60,644 nt of DNA from Pseudomonadota bacterium. Lineage in GTDB: Bacteria > Pseudomonadota > Gammaproteobacteria > Burkholderiales > Burkholderiaceae_C. Where the stretch lies: positions 1 to 60,644 of the forward strand of contig JAFEEG010000045.1 of assembly GCA_018241225.1 (NCBI GenBank), given 5' to 3'. The notes beneath the pieces are model-generated. The model was given only the letters and a program-made list of their open reading frames with translations, made no database searches and was not told the DNA's origin. Below are positions 16,502 to 25,400 of this stretch, piece after piece. Both the position numbers and the translations under genes were made by a program. The first letter of the stretch is position 1. Each line of letters opens with the position of its first letter.

Positions 16502-18697
16502 CTAGAAGCGGCCGAGGTTCATCACCTTGGTCCAGGCGGCGGCGAAGTCGTCGATCAACTTCTGCTGCCCGTCGGCGCTGCCGTAGACCTCGGCCAGTGC
16601 ACGCAGTTGCGAGTTTGAGCCAAAGACCAGGTCAGCGCGGGTGGCCGTCCACTTGGCTGCGCCGGTCTTGCGGTCCTTGCCTTCGAACAGGTTACTGCTG
16701 CCCGCCGACGCCTTCCACTCCGTGCCCATGTCGAGCAGGTTGACGAAGAAGTCGTTGGACAGGGCGTTCTCCTTCTTGGTGAACACGCCATTCTTCGAAC
16801 CGCCGGCGTTGGCTCCCAGCACGCGCAAGCCGCCCACCAGCGCCGTCATTTCGGGCGCGGTGAGGGTCAGCAGCTGGGCCTTGTCAACCAGCAGCACCTC
16901 TGCAGGCACCGGGTACTCCGCCTTTGTGAAGTTGCGGAAGCCGTCGGCCTTGGGCTCCAGAACCGACTGGCTTTCCACGTCGGTCTGATCTTGCGTGGCA
17001 TCCGAACGTCCGGGGGTGAAGGGCAGGCTCAGGCTGGCACCCGCGTTCTTGGCGCCCTGCTCGACACCGACGTTGCCGGCCAGCACGATGAGGTCGGCCA
17101 TCGATACCTTCTTGCCGCCTGACTGCGCACCGTTGAACTCGGCCTGGATGGCTTCTAGCTTCTTGAGCACCTTGGCCAGTTGCTCGGGCTGGTTGGCCTG
17201 CCAGTCCTTTTGCGGTGCCAGGCGGATGCGGGCGCCGTCGGCGCCGCCGCGCATGTCGGAGCCGCGATAGGTGGATGCCGAGGCCCAGGCAGTAGATACG
17301 AGCTCAGGCACCGTCAGGCCGGAGGACTGCACCTTGTCCTTGAGCGCAGCCGCGTCCTTGTCGTCGACGAGCGGGTGGTTCGTCTTGGGGATCGGGTCCT
17401 GCCACAGCAGCTCTTCGCTCGGCACTTCAGGGCCCAGGTAGCGCGCGATCGGTCCCATGTCGCGGTGCGTCAGCTTGAACCACGCACGCGCAAAGGCGTC
17501 GGCGAACTGGTCGGGGTTCTCCATGAAGCGGCGCGAAATCTTCTCGTAGGCCGGATCGAAGCGCAGCGACAGGTCGGTGGTGAGCATCGTGGGCGGCAGC
17601 TTCTTGTTCGCATCAAAGGCGTGCGGAATGGTTGCGCCGGCCCCCTTGGCCACCCACTGCTGCGCACCGGCCGGACTCTTGGTCAGCTCGTATTCGTAGC
17701 CGAACAGGTTCCAGAAGAAGTTGTTGCTCCATTTGGTGGGCGTGGTGGTCCAGGTGACCTCCAGGCCGCTGCCGATGGTGTCGGCGCCCCTGCCGCTGCC
17801 GAAGCTGTTGCGCCAGCCCAGGCCCTGCTGCTCGATTGGCGCCCCCTCAGGCTCGGCTTCCACGTGCGTAGCGGGCGCCGCTCCGTGCGTCTTGCCAAAG
17901 GTATGGCCACCGGCGATGAGCGCTACGGTCTCCTCGTCGTTCATGGCCATCCGAGCGAAGGTCTCGCGGATGTCCTTGGCGGCCGCAACGGGGTCGGCGT
18001 TGCCCCCCGGTCCTTCGGGATTGACGTAGATCAGCCCCATCTGCACGGCACCCAGCGGGTTTTCCAGGTCGCGCGTCGGTGTCTTGGCCGCGGCACCTTC
18101 GGCATAGCGGGCTTCGTCGCCCAACCAGGCGGTCTCGCGACCCCAGTACACGTCCTGATCGGGCTCCCAAGTGTCGGGACGGCCGCCGCCGAAGCCGAAG
18201 GTCTTGAAGCCCATCGATTCGAGCGCGACATTTCCGGCGAGGATCATCAGGTCGGCCCAGGAAATCTTGCGGCCGTACTTCTGCTTGACGGGCCACAGCA
18301 GGCGCCGGGCCTTGTCGAGGCTGACGTTGTCGGGCCAACTGTTCAGCGGTGCAAAGCGCTGCTGACCGCGACCACCGCCCCCGCGTCCGTCACCGGTGCG
18401 GTAGGTGCCGGCGCTGTGCCAAGCCATACGGATGAAAAATGGTCCGTAGTGACCGAAATCGGCGGGCCACCAGTCCTGCGAATCGGTCATCAGCGCATGC
18501 AGGTCCTTCTTCAGACCCGCATAGTCCAGGCTCTTGAATTCCTTGGCGTAGTCGAAATCCTGCCCCATCGGATCGGACTTGGCCGAGTGCTGGTGCAACA
18601 AGTCCAGCCGCAACTGATTCGGCCACCAGTCGAGGTTGGATGTTCCGCGGCTAGTGGTGTGGAAGGGACACTTCCCCTCCGCCTTCTCATTGCTCAT
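16502..18697 (-). CDS. katG: Catalase-peroxidase KatG
   Basis: A 731-residue bifunctional heme catalase/peroxidase, full family length with both duplicated halves. The distal site is MAWHSAGTYR with the adduct tryptophan and catalytic histidine, the adduct tyrosine is in GLIYVNPEGP, and the proximal heme histidine is in IAGGHTFGKTHG. It removes hydrogen peroxide in the cytoplasm. The start is preceded by AAAAGGAGCC. A 10-bp-arm palindrome lies 68-90 bases upstream of the start and could be regulatory. A 7-bp GC hairpin (16495-16514) covers its stop codon. Confidence 0.97.
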   Translation of the reverse strand: MSNEKAEGKCPFHTTSRGTSNLDWWPNQLRLDLLHQHSAKSDPMGQDFDYAKEFKSLDYAGLKKDLHALMTDSQDWWPADFGHYGPFFIRMAWHSAGTYRTGDGRGGGGRGQQRFAPLNSWPDNVSLDKARRLLWPVKQKYGRKISWADLMILAGNVALESMGFKTFGFGGGRPDTWEPDQDVYWGRETAWLGDEARYAEGAAAKTPTRDLENPLGAVQMGLIYVNPEGPGGNADPVAAAKDIRETFARMAMNDEETVALIAGGHTFGKTHGAAPATHVEAEPEGAPIEQQGLGWRNSFGSGRGADTIGSGLEVTWTTTPTKWSNNFFWNLFGYEYELTKSPAGAQQWVAKGAGATIPHAFDANKKLPPTMLTTDLSLRFDPAYEKISRRFMENPDQFADAFARAWFKLTHRDMGPIARYLGPEVPSEELLWQDPIPKTNHPLVDDKDAAALKDKVQSSGLTVPELVSTAWASASTYRGSDMRGGADGARIRLAPQKDWQANQPEQLAKVLKKLEAIQAEFNGAQSGGKKVSMADLIVLAGNVGVEQGAKNAGASLSLPFTPGRSDATQDQTDVESQSVLEPKADGFRNFTKAEYPVPAEVLLVDKAQLLTLTAPEMTALVGGLRVLGANAGGSKNGVFTKKENALSNDFFVNLLDMGTEWKASAGSSNLFEGKDRKTGAAKWTATRADLVFGSNSQLRALAEVYGSADGQQKLIDDFAAAWTKVMNLGRF

Positions 18698-18764
18698 GAC
18701 ACGGCTCCTTTTCGTGGTTGGAGCCGGTCATTTTGTCGGGACATTTGCGAAATGAAAATGACGT

Positions 18765-18787
18765 TTGGCTATGCCCTGCATAGCCAA
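18765..18787. promoter_or_regulatory. Perfect long palindrome between slmA and katG
   Basis: Arms TTGGCTATGC (18765-18774) and GCATAGCCAA (18778-18787) around CCT. It lies 68-90 bases upstream of the katG start and 45 bases past the slmA stop on the minus strand. No T-run follows, which favours an operator over a terminator; the binding protein is unknown. Confidence 0.55.
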
Positions 18788-18832
18788 TGCCGTGCCTTCC
18801 CGCTTACCGGGCAGCGCGACCCGGCCCGGGCC

Positions 18833-19504
18833 TCAGAGCATGAGTGCGATTGACGCGTCCAGGTGCTCGGAGGGAAGGCGCTTGAAGCCTGAGCGCGCAA
18901 AGCGCTGCAGCCGGCCGACCGCGAAGGCGGTGAGCGCCGAGGCTCGCACCTGGGCATCAACGGTGGGGGTGGCCGAGCCGTCGGCCGTGGCAACTTCGCG
19001 AAGGGACTGGCGCAGGGTGGCCTCGACCTTGTCGAAGAACTGGTTCATGCGCTGTTGCAGTCGGTCGTTCTCGAACACGAGCGCATCGCCCACCATGACG
19101 CGGGTCATGCCGGGGTTTTTTTCGGCGAACTGCAGAAGCATGACGATGATGCGTGCCGCCTGGCCGGTGCCAACGGCGCGGGCGTCAGCCGCCGGGTCGG
19201 CCGGCGGCTGCTCCAGGATCTGGTTGATGAGGCTGAAGACGCTCTGCTCGATGAAGTCGATGAGGCCTTCAAACATCTGGGCCTTGCTGGCGAAGTGGCG
19301 GTAAAGCGCGGCTTCGCTGACCTCCAGCCGCGCGGCCAGGGCGGCCGTCGTGACGCGTTCCGCACCGGGTTGCTCCAGCATGGCCGCCAGGGCCTGCAGG
19401 ATCTGCACGCGGCGTTCGCCCGGCTTGGGACGCTTGCGGGTCGGGGGCGGCGGTGCGTCCTGCGCAGTGGAATTGGAGGCAGGGGCGCTAGTCTGATCGT
19501 TCAT
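18833..19504 (-). CDS. slmA: Nucleoid occlusion factor SlmA
   Basis: A 223-residue TetR-fold protein matching SlmA: low-complexity proline-rich start, then KPGERRVQILQALAAMLEQPGAERVTTAALAARLEVSEAALYRHFASKAQMFEGLIDFIEQSVF, and EKNPGMTRVMVGDALVFENDRLQQRMNQFF-type core. SlmA binds specific chromosomal sites and antagonises FtsZ so that division does not cut the nucleoid. The ATG at 19504 is used; an in-frame TTG at 19516 is possible. It is divergent from galE. Confidence 0.9.
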   Translation of the reverse strand: MNDQTSAPASNSTAQDAPPPPTRKRPKPGERRVQILQALAAMLEQPGAERVTTAALAARLEVSEAALYRHFASKAQMFEGLIDFIEQSVFSLINQILEQPPADPAADARAVGTGQAARIIVMLLQFAEKNPGMTRVMVGDALVFENDRLQQRMNQFFDKVEATLRQSLREVATADGSATPTVDAQVRASALTAFAVGRLQRFARSGFKRLPSEHLDASIALML

Positions 19505-19628
19505 GGGCGACCACAAAGATGTAATTAAATGATTCTCGCATGGCGCAGTGAGTGCGCGCCTTCCGGGTCAACCCCGTGACATTCGCGCAGAATCTTCTTC
19601 TTTTTTGGCGGGAACGAGGGTCCGAATC

Positions 19629-20651
19629 ATGACAAATTGCGTATTGGTGACGGGCGGAGCCGGCTACATCGGGAGCCACACCTGTGTGGCGCTGGCGTCG
19701 GCGGGCTTCGAGCCACTCATTCTGGACAACTACGTGAACAGCAGCCCCAAGGTGCTGGAGCGACTGGCGCGCATCAGCGCCGGGCCCGCGCCACGGGCCA
19801 TCCAGGGTGATGTGCGCGATCGTGCGCTGCTGGATCTACTGTTTTCAGAGTATTCCGTGAAAGCGGTCATTCACTTTGCAGGCCTGAAGGCGGTTGGCGA
19901 TTCGGTGGCCGATCCGTTGTCTTATTACGACAACAATGTGAATGGAAGCCTGGTCCTGGCTGCCGCCATGAAGTCCGCGGGCGTACGTACGCTGATTTTT
20001 TCCTCGTCCGCCACGGTGTACGGCGAGCCGGATCACTCGCCCATTCCTGAAGATGCCCCCACCCGCCCGGCCAACCCCTATGGCCGTTCCAAGCTGATGG
20101 TGGAGGAAGCCCTGGGCGACCTGTACCGCTCGACGCCCGGCTGGCGCATTGCCCTGTTGCGCTACTTCAACCCGGTGGGCGCGCACGAGAGCGGCCTGAT
20201 CGGCGAGCACCCGCAGGGCAAGCCCAATAACCTGATGCCGTTCGTGAGCCAGGTGGCTGTCGGCCAGCGCCAGCACCTGACGGTGCACGGCGGCGACTAC
20301 CCCACGCCGGACGGCACCGGCGTGCGCGACTACGTTCACGTGATGGATCTGGCCGAGGGCCATGTCGCGGCGCTGCAGCACGCGTTAGCTCACGAAGGCC
20401 TGTTGACGTTGAACCTGGGAACCGGCCGGGGCGGCTCGGTACTGGAAGTGGTGACGGCCTTCGAGCGCGCCAGCGGCAAGCCCGTTGCGAGAGTGATCGG
20501 CCCGCGCCGACCCGGCGACGTGCCGGCCTACTGGGCCGACCCGTCGGCCGCCAAGGCCGTGCTGGGCTGGGAAGCCAGCCGCAGCCTGGACCAGATGTGC
20601 GCCGACAGCTGGCGCTGGCAAAACGGCAACCCCAACGGCTACGGCAACTGA
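19629..20651 (+). CDS. galE: UDP-glucose 4-epimerase (first copy)
   Basis: A 340-residue extended SDR. The NAD motif TGGAGYIGSH is at residues 8-17 and the catalytic YxxxK is in NPYGRSKLMVEE; the substrate-contact segments RYFNPVGAHESGLIGE and GTGVRDYVHVMDLAEGH are intact. It interconverts UDP-glucose and UDP-galactose, supplying galactose to surface polysaccharides. It lies outside the main polysaccharide block, next to slmA and argB. A second galE is encoded on the opposite strand about 20 kb away. Confidence 0.93.
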   Translation: MTNCVLVTGGAGYIGSHTCVALASAGFEPLILDNYVNSSPKVLERLARISAGPAPRAIQGDVRDRALLDLLFSEYSVKAVIHFAGLKAVGDSVADPLSYYDNNVNGSLVLAAAMKSAGVRTLIFSSSATVYGEPDHSPIPEDAPTRPANPYGRSKLMVEEALGDLYRSTPGWRIALLRYFNPVGAHESGLIGEHPQGKPNNLMPFVSQVAVGQRQHLTVHGGDYPTPDGTGVRDYVHVMDLAEGHVAALQHALAHEGLLTLNLGTGRGGSVLEVVTAFERASGKPVARVIGPRRPGDVPAYWADPSAAKAVLGWEASRSLDQMCADSWRWQNGNPNGYGN

Positions 20652-20670
20652 CAAGCCAGTTGCCGTGGCC
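20637..20670. terminator. Strong hairpin across the galE stop codon
   Basis: Arms ACGGCAACTG (20641-20650) and CAGTTGCCGT (20657-20666) are perfectly complementary with loop ACAAGC, and extend by GGC/GCC (20637-20639, 20668-20670) past one mismatch. It includes the stop codon and separates the convergent galE and argB genes. It lacks a T-run; bidirectional termination or mRNA end protection is the likely role. Confidence 0.5.
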
Positions 20671-20672
20671 GT

Positions 20673-21566
20673 TCAGCGGGCCCGGATCATCGTGCCGTAG
20701 GCCTGCTCGGTTAGGATTTCCAGCAGCATCGCGTGCGGCACCCGGCCGTCGATGATGTGCACGGCGTTCACGCCGCTTTTGGCGGCGTCCAGCGCGCCCT
20801 CGATCTTGGGCAGCATGCCGCCCGAGATGGTGCCATCGGCAAAGAGGTCGTCGATTTCGCGTGCCGACAGGTTGGTCAGCAGGTTGCCGTTCTTGTCCAG
20901 CACGCCGGGGGTGTTGGTCAGCAGCATGAGCTTCTCGGCCTTGAGCACGGTGGCCAGCTTGCCGGCCACCACGTCGGCGTTGATGTTGTAGCTCTCGTTC
21001 TCTTCGCCAAAGCCGATGGGACTGACCACCGGGATGAAGGCGTCGTCCTGCAGCGCCTTCACCACGCCCGGGTCGATGGCGACGATGTCGCCCACCTGGC
21101 CCACGTCGTGTTCGATGGTGGGGTCGTTGCGGTCGGCCATCTTGAGCTTTTGCGCGCGGATCAGCCCGCCGTCACGGCCCGTGAGGCCCACCGCCTTGCC
21201 GCCGGCCTGGTTGATCAGGCCCACGATGTCCTGCTGCACCTCGCCGGCCAGCACCCACTCGACCACTTCCATGGTCTCAGCGTCGGTCACGCGCATGCCC
21301 TGGATGAAGCTGCCCTTCTTGCCCAGGCGGTTGAGCGCCGCCTCGATCTGCGGGCCGCCGCCGTGCACCACCACCGGGTTCATGCCCACCAACTTGAGCA
21401 GCACAACGTCTTCGGCAAAGTCGGCCTGCAGGGCCGGATCGGTCATGGCATTGCCGCCGTACTTGATGACGATGGTCTTGCCGTGGAACTTGCGGATGTA
21501 GGGCAACGCCTGCGCCAGGATCTCGGCCTTGTCGCGCGGCGGGATGTTGAGGACGGGGTCGGTCAT
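20673..21566 (-). CDS. argB: Acetylglutamate kinase
   Basis: A 297-residue amino-acid kinase. Visible landmarks are VIKYGGNAM (ATP/substrate lysine and glycine loop), VVHGGGPQIEAALNRLGKKGSFIQGMRVTD-type N-acetylglutamate site, LTGRDGGLIRA, and NTPGVLDKNG. It phosphorylates N-acetylglutamate in arginine biosynthesis. The start follows the downstream glycosyltransferase gene by only 36 bases on the same strand, so read-through between them is possible. Convergent with galE. Confidence 0.96.
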   Translation of the reverse strand: MTDPVLNIPPRDKAEILAQALPYIRKFHGKTIVIKYGGNAMTDPALQADFAEDVVLLKLVGMNPVVVHGGGPQIEAALNRLGKKGSFIQGMRVTDAETMEVVEWVLAGEVQQDIVGLINQAGGKAVGLTGRDGGLIRAQKLKMADRNDPTIEHDVGQVGDIVAIDPGVVKALQDDAFIPVVSPIGFGEENESYNINADVVAGKLATVLKAEKLMLLTNTPGVLDKNGNLLTNLSAREIDDLFADGTISGGMLPKIEGALDAAKSGVNAVHIIDGRVPHAMLLEILTEQAYGTMIRAR

Positions 21567-21602
21567 GGGCGTTGGGTCGGTCAGGTTAGGTAGGAAGGTC
21601 GA

Positions 21603-22712
21603 TCAATCGAAGGAGTTCGCAAGGTCGCGCAGCCAGCGCGGGACCTTGAAGCGCACGATCATGAGGTACGCCGCCACGTAGGTGGCGATGAACAGCAAGG
21701 TAAAGAGCATCAGCCAGTAGGTGCGATTCCAGAACAACACGGCCGGCACCACCGACAGCCCCGCCAGCGCCCACAGGTAGGGCGAGGTGCGATTGTTGCG
21801 TGCCAGCAGTTGCCTGGCCTCGTTGTCGTGAATCACCACGCGCACGATGCGGCGGAAGATGAGCTGGTGAAAGTGCAGCGCATCGGCCATGCCAGGCGAC
21901 TGGCCGCGGGCCAGCTTGCGGTAGATGGAGAACAGCGTTTCCCACACCGGGTAGATCAGCAGCAGCATGGGGAACCATGGCGAAACCGTGCCGTGGCGCT
22001 TGACCAGCATGACGCAGGCCAGCGCGATGACCATGCCCCAGACGTAGGCGCCGCCGTCGCCGGCGAAGATCTTGCCGCGCGGGTAGTTCCACATGAGAAA
22101 GCCTGCGGTGGCGCCCAGCAGGCACAGCACCATGGCGGCGAGCTGGCGGTCGCCCAGCTGCAGCGCGACGTGGGCGATGGCCAGACACACCAGCACCGCC
22201 ACGGTACCGGCCAGGCCGTTGTAGCCGTCGATGATGTTGAAGGCATGCGGCAGGCCGCCAATGGCAAAGGCGGCGAACAACATGCCGGCGTAGGGCACGG
22301 CGCGCAGCCAGCCGTCTACCGTCGAAATGCCGGTGCGCTCGAGGCTCAGGTCCAGCACATAGCACAGCAAGAGGGCCGAGCCGATGGTCAGCCCCAGGCG
22401 CCAACGCACCGCCACGCGCTGCGTGACGTCTTCGAGGATGCCGCCGAACACCGCCGGCGCCAGGCACAGCAAGGTCACGCCGGACGCCTTGAGCGGCCAG
22501 TAAACGTTGAGGCGATCGATGACCCCGGCGGCAAGCCAGGCCACCCCCATGCCGACAAAGATGCCGGCCCCACCGAGCCGCGGCACGTTGCCCGCGTGAA
22601 AACGCTGCGGCATATCCTTGCCATAACGCCGGGCATGGCGGCGGGCGCGCCGCATGAAACCGAGCACGGCAATGGCGGCGACAAGAAAGCTGATGACGAT
22701 CAGAGCGAGCAT
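21603..22712 (-). CDS. WecA/MraY-type undecaprenyl-phosphate sugar-phosphate transferase
   Basis: A 369-residue integral membrane protein with about ten hydrophobic segments. Family motifs are PRLGGAGIF near residue 45, NIIDGYNGLAGTVA near 160-175, FAGDGGAYVWG near 215, and a cytoplasmic loop with DALHFHQLIFRR (the HIHH-like motif of WecA relatives). It would load the first sugar-1-phosphate onto undecaprenyl phosphate to start polysaccharide assembly. It marks the left edge of the polysaccharide block, between argB and a divergent glycosyltransferase gene. The exact sugar is not known. Confidence 0.85.
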   Translation of the reverse strand: MLALIVISFLVAAIAVLGFMRRARRHARRYGKDMPQRFHAGNVPRLGGAGIFVGMGVAWLAAGVIDRLNVYWPLKASGVTLLCLAPAVFGGILEDVTQRVAVRWRLGLTIGSALLLCYVLDLSLERTGISTVDGWLRAVPYAGMLFAAFAIGGLPHAFNIIDGYNGLAGTVAVLVCLAIAHVALQLGDRQLAAMVLCLLGATAGFLMWNYPRGKIFAGDGGAYVWGMVIALACVMLVKRHGTVSPWFPMLLLIYPVWETLFSIYRKLARGQSPGMADALHFHQLIFRRIVRVVIHDNEARQLLARNNRTSPYLWALAGLSVVPAVLFWNRTYWLMLFTLLFIATYVAAYLMIVRFKVPRWLRDLANSFD

Positions 22713-22762
22713 GAATTGGGGCTGTGGCCGGATTCCCTAGAATTTCCCGGCGAAATTAGACC

Positions 22763-23533
22763 ATGCCAAGCACCACCATCGCCCGCCAACAACAACCGGT
22801 CACCGTGTCGATCGTCAGCCACGGCCAGCTGGACATGATCCTGCCCTTGCTGGAGCAATTGGACCGGTTCAGCGCAACGCTGCTGGACAAGGTGGTGCTC
22901 ACGCACAACCTGCCCGAGCCCGACCTGCTGGCCGGGCGGCGCTTCGGCTTCGAATTGCAGCGCATCCACAACTCGGCTCCCCTGGGATTTGGGGGCAACA
23001 ACAACCAGGCGTTCAAGCACTGCGCATCGGACTGGTTCCTGGTGCTCAATCCGGACATCCGCTTCGACAGCGAGGTGCTGGGTCCTCTGATCGAGCAGGC
23101 CGGCGCGCGCGCGGGCTTGCTGGCGCCGCGCATCCTGGAGCCCGGAAAGACCGAGCCGGAGCAGCACCGGCGCATCATCACCCCTCTGGAAATCCTGACT
23201 CGGCGCCGCCCAGGCTACCCGATTCCGTCGCAGCCGGACTGGATTCCAGGGCTGTTCATGCTGTTTCGCGCGCAGGCCTATCGCGAAATCGGCGGCTTCG
23301 ATGACCGCCGCTACTTCATGTACGGCGAGGACTTCGACATCTGCGCGCGCCTGCGGCTGGCCGGTTGGCAGCTGCAGATCGGCGAGGCCCTGCGGGTGCG
23401 CCACGAGGCGCAGCGCGCCAGCCGCACCAGCCGGCGCCACCTGTACTGGCATGTGACCAGCCTGCTGAAGCTGTGGACGTCAGGGCCGTTCTGGCGGCTG
23501 AAGCTGGCCCGGGCCCATCAGGGCCGCGGCTAG
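22763..23533 (+). CDS. Family 2 glycosyltransferase
   Basis: A 256-residue GT-A enzyme. It has the family start VTVSIVSHGQLDM, a nucleotide/acceptor segment LGFGGNNNQAF, the DXD-equivalent LNPDIRFD and the C-terminal YGEDFDICARLRLAGW. This form, with LNPD, is common in rhamnosyltransferases. It adds a sugar to the lipid-linked chain on the cytoplasmic face. It is divergent from the WecA-type gene. Its last 54 bases overlap the 3' end of the convergent glycosyltransferase gene. Confidence 0.85.
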   Translation: MPSTTIARQQQPVTVSIVSHGQLDMILPLLEQLDRFSATLLDKVVLTHNLPEPDLLAGRRFGFELQRIHNSAPLGFGGNNNQAFKHCASDWFLVLNPDIRFDSEVLGPLIEQAGARAGLLAPRILEPGKTEPEQHRRIITPLEILTRRRPGYPIPSQPDWIPGLFMLFRAQAYREIGGFDDRRYFMYGEDFDICARLRLAGWQLQIGEALRVRHEAQRASRTSRRHLYWHVTSLLKLWTSGPFWRLKLARAHQGRG

Positions 23534-24586
23534 CTGGCGCCGGGCGTCGGCGCCCTCGCGCAAGCCTGCATCGAAACGATGGCGCGCGGCGGCGCTCAGG
23601 CGCTGCCAAGCAGGCTCATCGGCGATGACCTGGGTCGCATGGCCGAAGACTTGCTCGATCGGCATGGCGAGCGGCAGCAGATTGCCGGCGAGCGCCGGGT
23701 CGTTCATGAAGGCCTGCACGCCGCCTGAATCGCGGCAGATGGGAACGCACCCCGAGCCCATGGCCTCCAGCGGCGGCAGCCCGAAGCCTTCGTGCTCACT
23801 GAGCAGGACGAAGCACTTGCTGCGCTCGTAGGCCGAGCGCATCTGCTCGGCGCTGGGCCGCACGAGAAGCTCTTGCACGCTGCCTTGCATCGACTCGGCG
23901 ATCTCGTCCTCCGGGGTGATGGCCAGGATGCGAAGTCCACGAGCGCGTGCCAGCTCGATGAAGCGTCGATTGAGGTCCAGGCGCTTGATGGCGCCCTTAC
24001 GCAGCATCAGCACGAAATCGATGTCTCGCGGTGCATCGACACGCCCACGGAATACCGGATCGGCCCAGATGGGCGCCTCGAACGGCACCTTCAGGCCCTC
24101 TGCGGCCAGCTGGGTACTCAGGAATGCGTTGGCCGAAATGATGCGGCCGCTTCGGTACACGCCCAGGACAATCTGGCGCAGCGCGGCAGACGCAAACCGG
24201 TTGCGCACGAAGTTCCATTCCACACCCTGGACGAAGAAATAGCGTTGATTGCGGGGAACCAGCAGCGCCAGCGGCAAGGTGGCATAGTGCGTAAAGATCA
24301 GCGCGGTCGGCGCTTGTGCACCCTTCCCGTGCAGCCAGCGCGCGAACCGGAACATGAGGAAAGGAAGCTCGAACGCGGCCCGCGCTGCGCGCGGCCGATG
24401 CTGCGACAGCATGGACACCGGCACGGGCGACGCCATGGGGTGCGGGCTGTTCCACATCGAGAGCACGCCCGTCGGCAGCCCCTGCTCCTGCAGCTCTTCG
24501 CCCAGGCGCAGCGCCTCGCGGATGCCGCCGCTGATCTTCAGGGAGGGCAGGACGATCTGCGCGTCCAAGGCGTCACCCTCTTTCAT
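23480..24586 (-). CDS. Family 1/4 glycosyltransferase (GT-B)
   Basis: A 368-residue GT-B enzyme starting at MKEGDALDAQIVLPSLKISGG, where the ATG overlaps the stop of the upstream gene by ATGA. The acceptor-domain loop KISGGIREALRLGEEL and the donor-site motif LLSEHEGFGLPPLEAMGSG near residue 275 mark a GT4-like retaining transferase. It is the third gene of a three-gene glycosyltransferase operon (27557 to 23480). Donor and acceptor sugars are unknown. Confidence 0.85.
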   Translation of the reverse strand: MKEGDALDAQIVLPSLKISGGIREALRLGEELQEQGLPTGVLSMWNSPHPMASPVPVSMLSQHRPRAARAAFELPFLMFRFARWLHGKGAQAPTALIFTHYATLPLALLVPRNQRYFFVQGVEWNFVRNRFASAALRQIVLGVYRSGRIISANAFLSTQLAAEGLKVPFEAPIWADPVFRGRVDAPRDIDFVLMLRKGAIKRLDLNRRFIELARARGLRILAITPEDEIAESMQGSVQELLVRPSAEQMRSAYERSKCFVLLSEHEGFGLPPLEAMGSGCVPICRDSGGVQAFMNDPALAGNLLPLAMPIEQVFGHATQVIADEPAWQRLSAAARHRFDAGLREGADARRQLAAALMGPGQLQPPERP

Positions 24587-25377
24587 GCGCGCGCCTTGAT
24601 GGCCACCTTGAGGGCGTTGAGCAACCGCATGGCCGCCCAGTTCAGGCCGTGCATGTGCTTGTCGATGAAGATGCGCTCCGCAGCGTACTTGCGGCGCAGC
24701 CCGGCGGCGCGCGCCCAGCGCTCCTGGGCCGAAGCGCCGCCCAGGTGCGTGAGCTCGACGCTGGGGTCGTACAGCACACGCATTCCGGCCTCTGACGCAC
24801 GAAAGCACCAGTCCATGTCTTCGGCGTAGAGGGGATAGCTGCAGTCGAGCAGGCCAACTCTCGCGAAGACCGGTTTCTCCGTGAGCATGAATGCCATGAT
24901 GCCCATGCCGACTTCGGTGGGCTGGGCAATGTCGGCGTAGTTAGGCCTTTTCTGGAACACGCGCGCCAGGCTGCTGACCTCGCCCACACAGTCCTGGAAG
25001 CTGCCGTCGGCATTGAGCAGGCGGGCGAAGCGGGCCAGGCCTTCCGTGGGCTTTGAGGCAATGTCGCGCCAAACGTCTGCATTCAGGCCGAAGACGTCCG
25101 GGTTGAGCAGCAGGATGCGGTCGTGTTGCGCCCGCAGGATGAGCTGGTTGTTGCCGAAGGAGAAGCCCAGGTTGCGCGGGTCGTGCTGGTAGTGCACACC
25201 CGGCTGCAGCCGGGTGGAGAACCACTGTGCCAGGGTGTCGCCAGGAGAGTTGTCGTAGTAGAGGACTTCGTAGTTGTCGAAGCTCGACAGAGACGCCATC
25301 AGCTCCTGGTGGAATCGCTGAGTGGTTTCCACCGATTCGTACAGCACGACGCAGATGGACAGATTCAAAGGCTGCAT
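24583..25377 (-). CDS. Family 2 glycosyltransferase
   Basis: A 264-residue GT-A enzyme: LNLSICVVLYESVE at the start, NLGFSFGNNQLI, LLLNPDVFGLN as the metal-binding segment, and YAEDMDWCFRASEAG as the catalytic-base region. It lies 23 bases after the large two-domain transferase gene and overlaps the next gene by four bases. It resembles the rhamnosyltransferase-like protein at 22763-23533 in motif order, but the two are clearly diverged. Confidence 0.85.
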   Translation of the reverse strand: MQPLNLSICVVLYESVETTQRFHQELMASLSSFDNYEVLYYDNSPGDTLAQWFSTRLQPGVHYQHDPRNLGFSFGNNQLILRAQHDRILLLNPDVFGLNADVWRDIASKPTEGLARFARLLNADGSFQDCVGEVSSLARVFQKRPNYADIAQPTEVGMGIMAFMLTEKPVFARVGLLDCSYPLYAEDMDWCFRASEAGMRVLYDPSVELTHLGGASAQERWARAAGLRRKYAAERIFIDKHMHGLNWAAMRLLNALKVAIKARA

Positions 25378-25400
25378 GCGGATGTTGTTGTTGATGACCT

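Noticed and set aside
17180..18853. Large plus-strand frame opposite katG
   Set aside because: It is an antisense shadow of katG, which is unambiguous.
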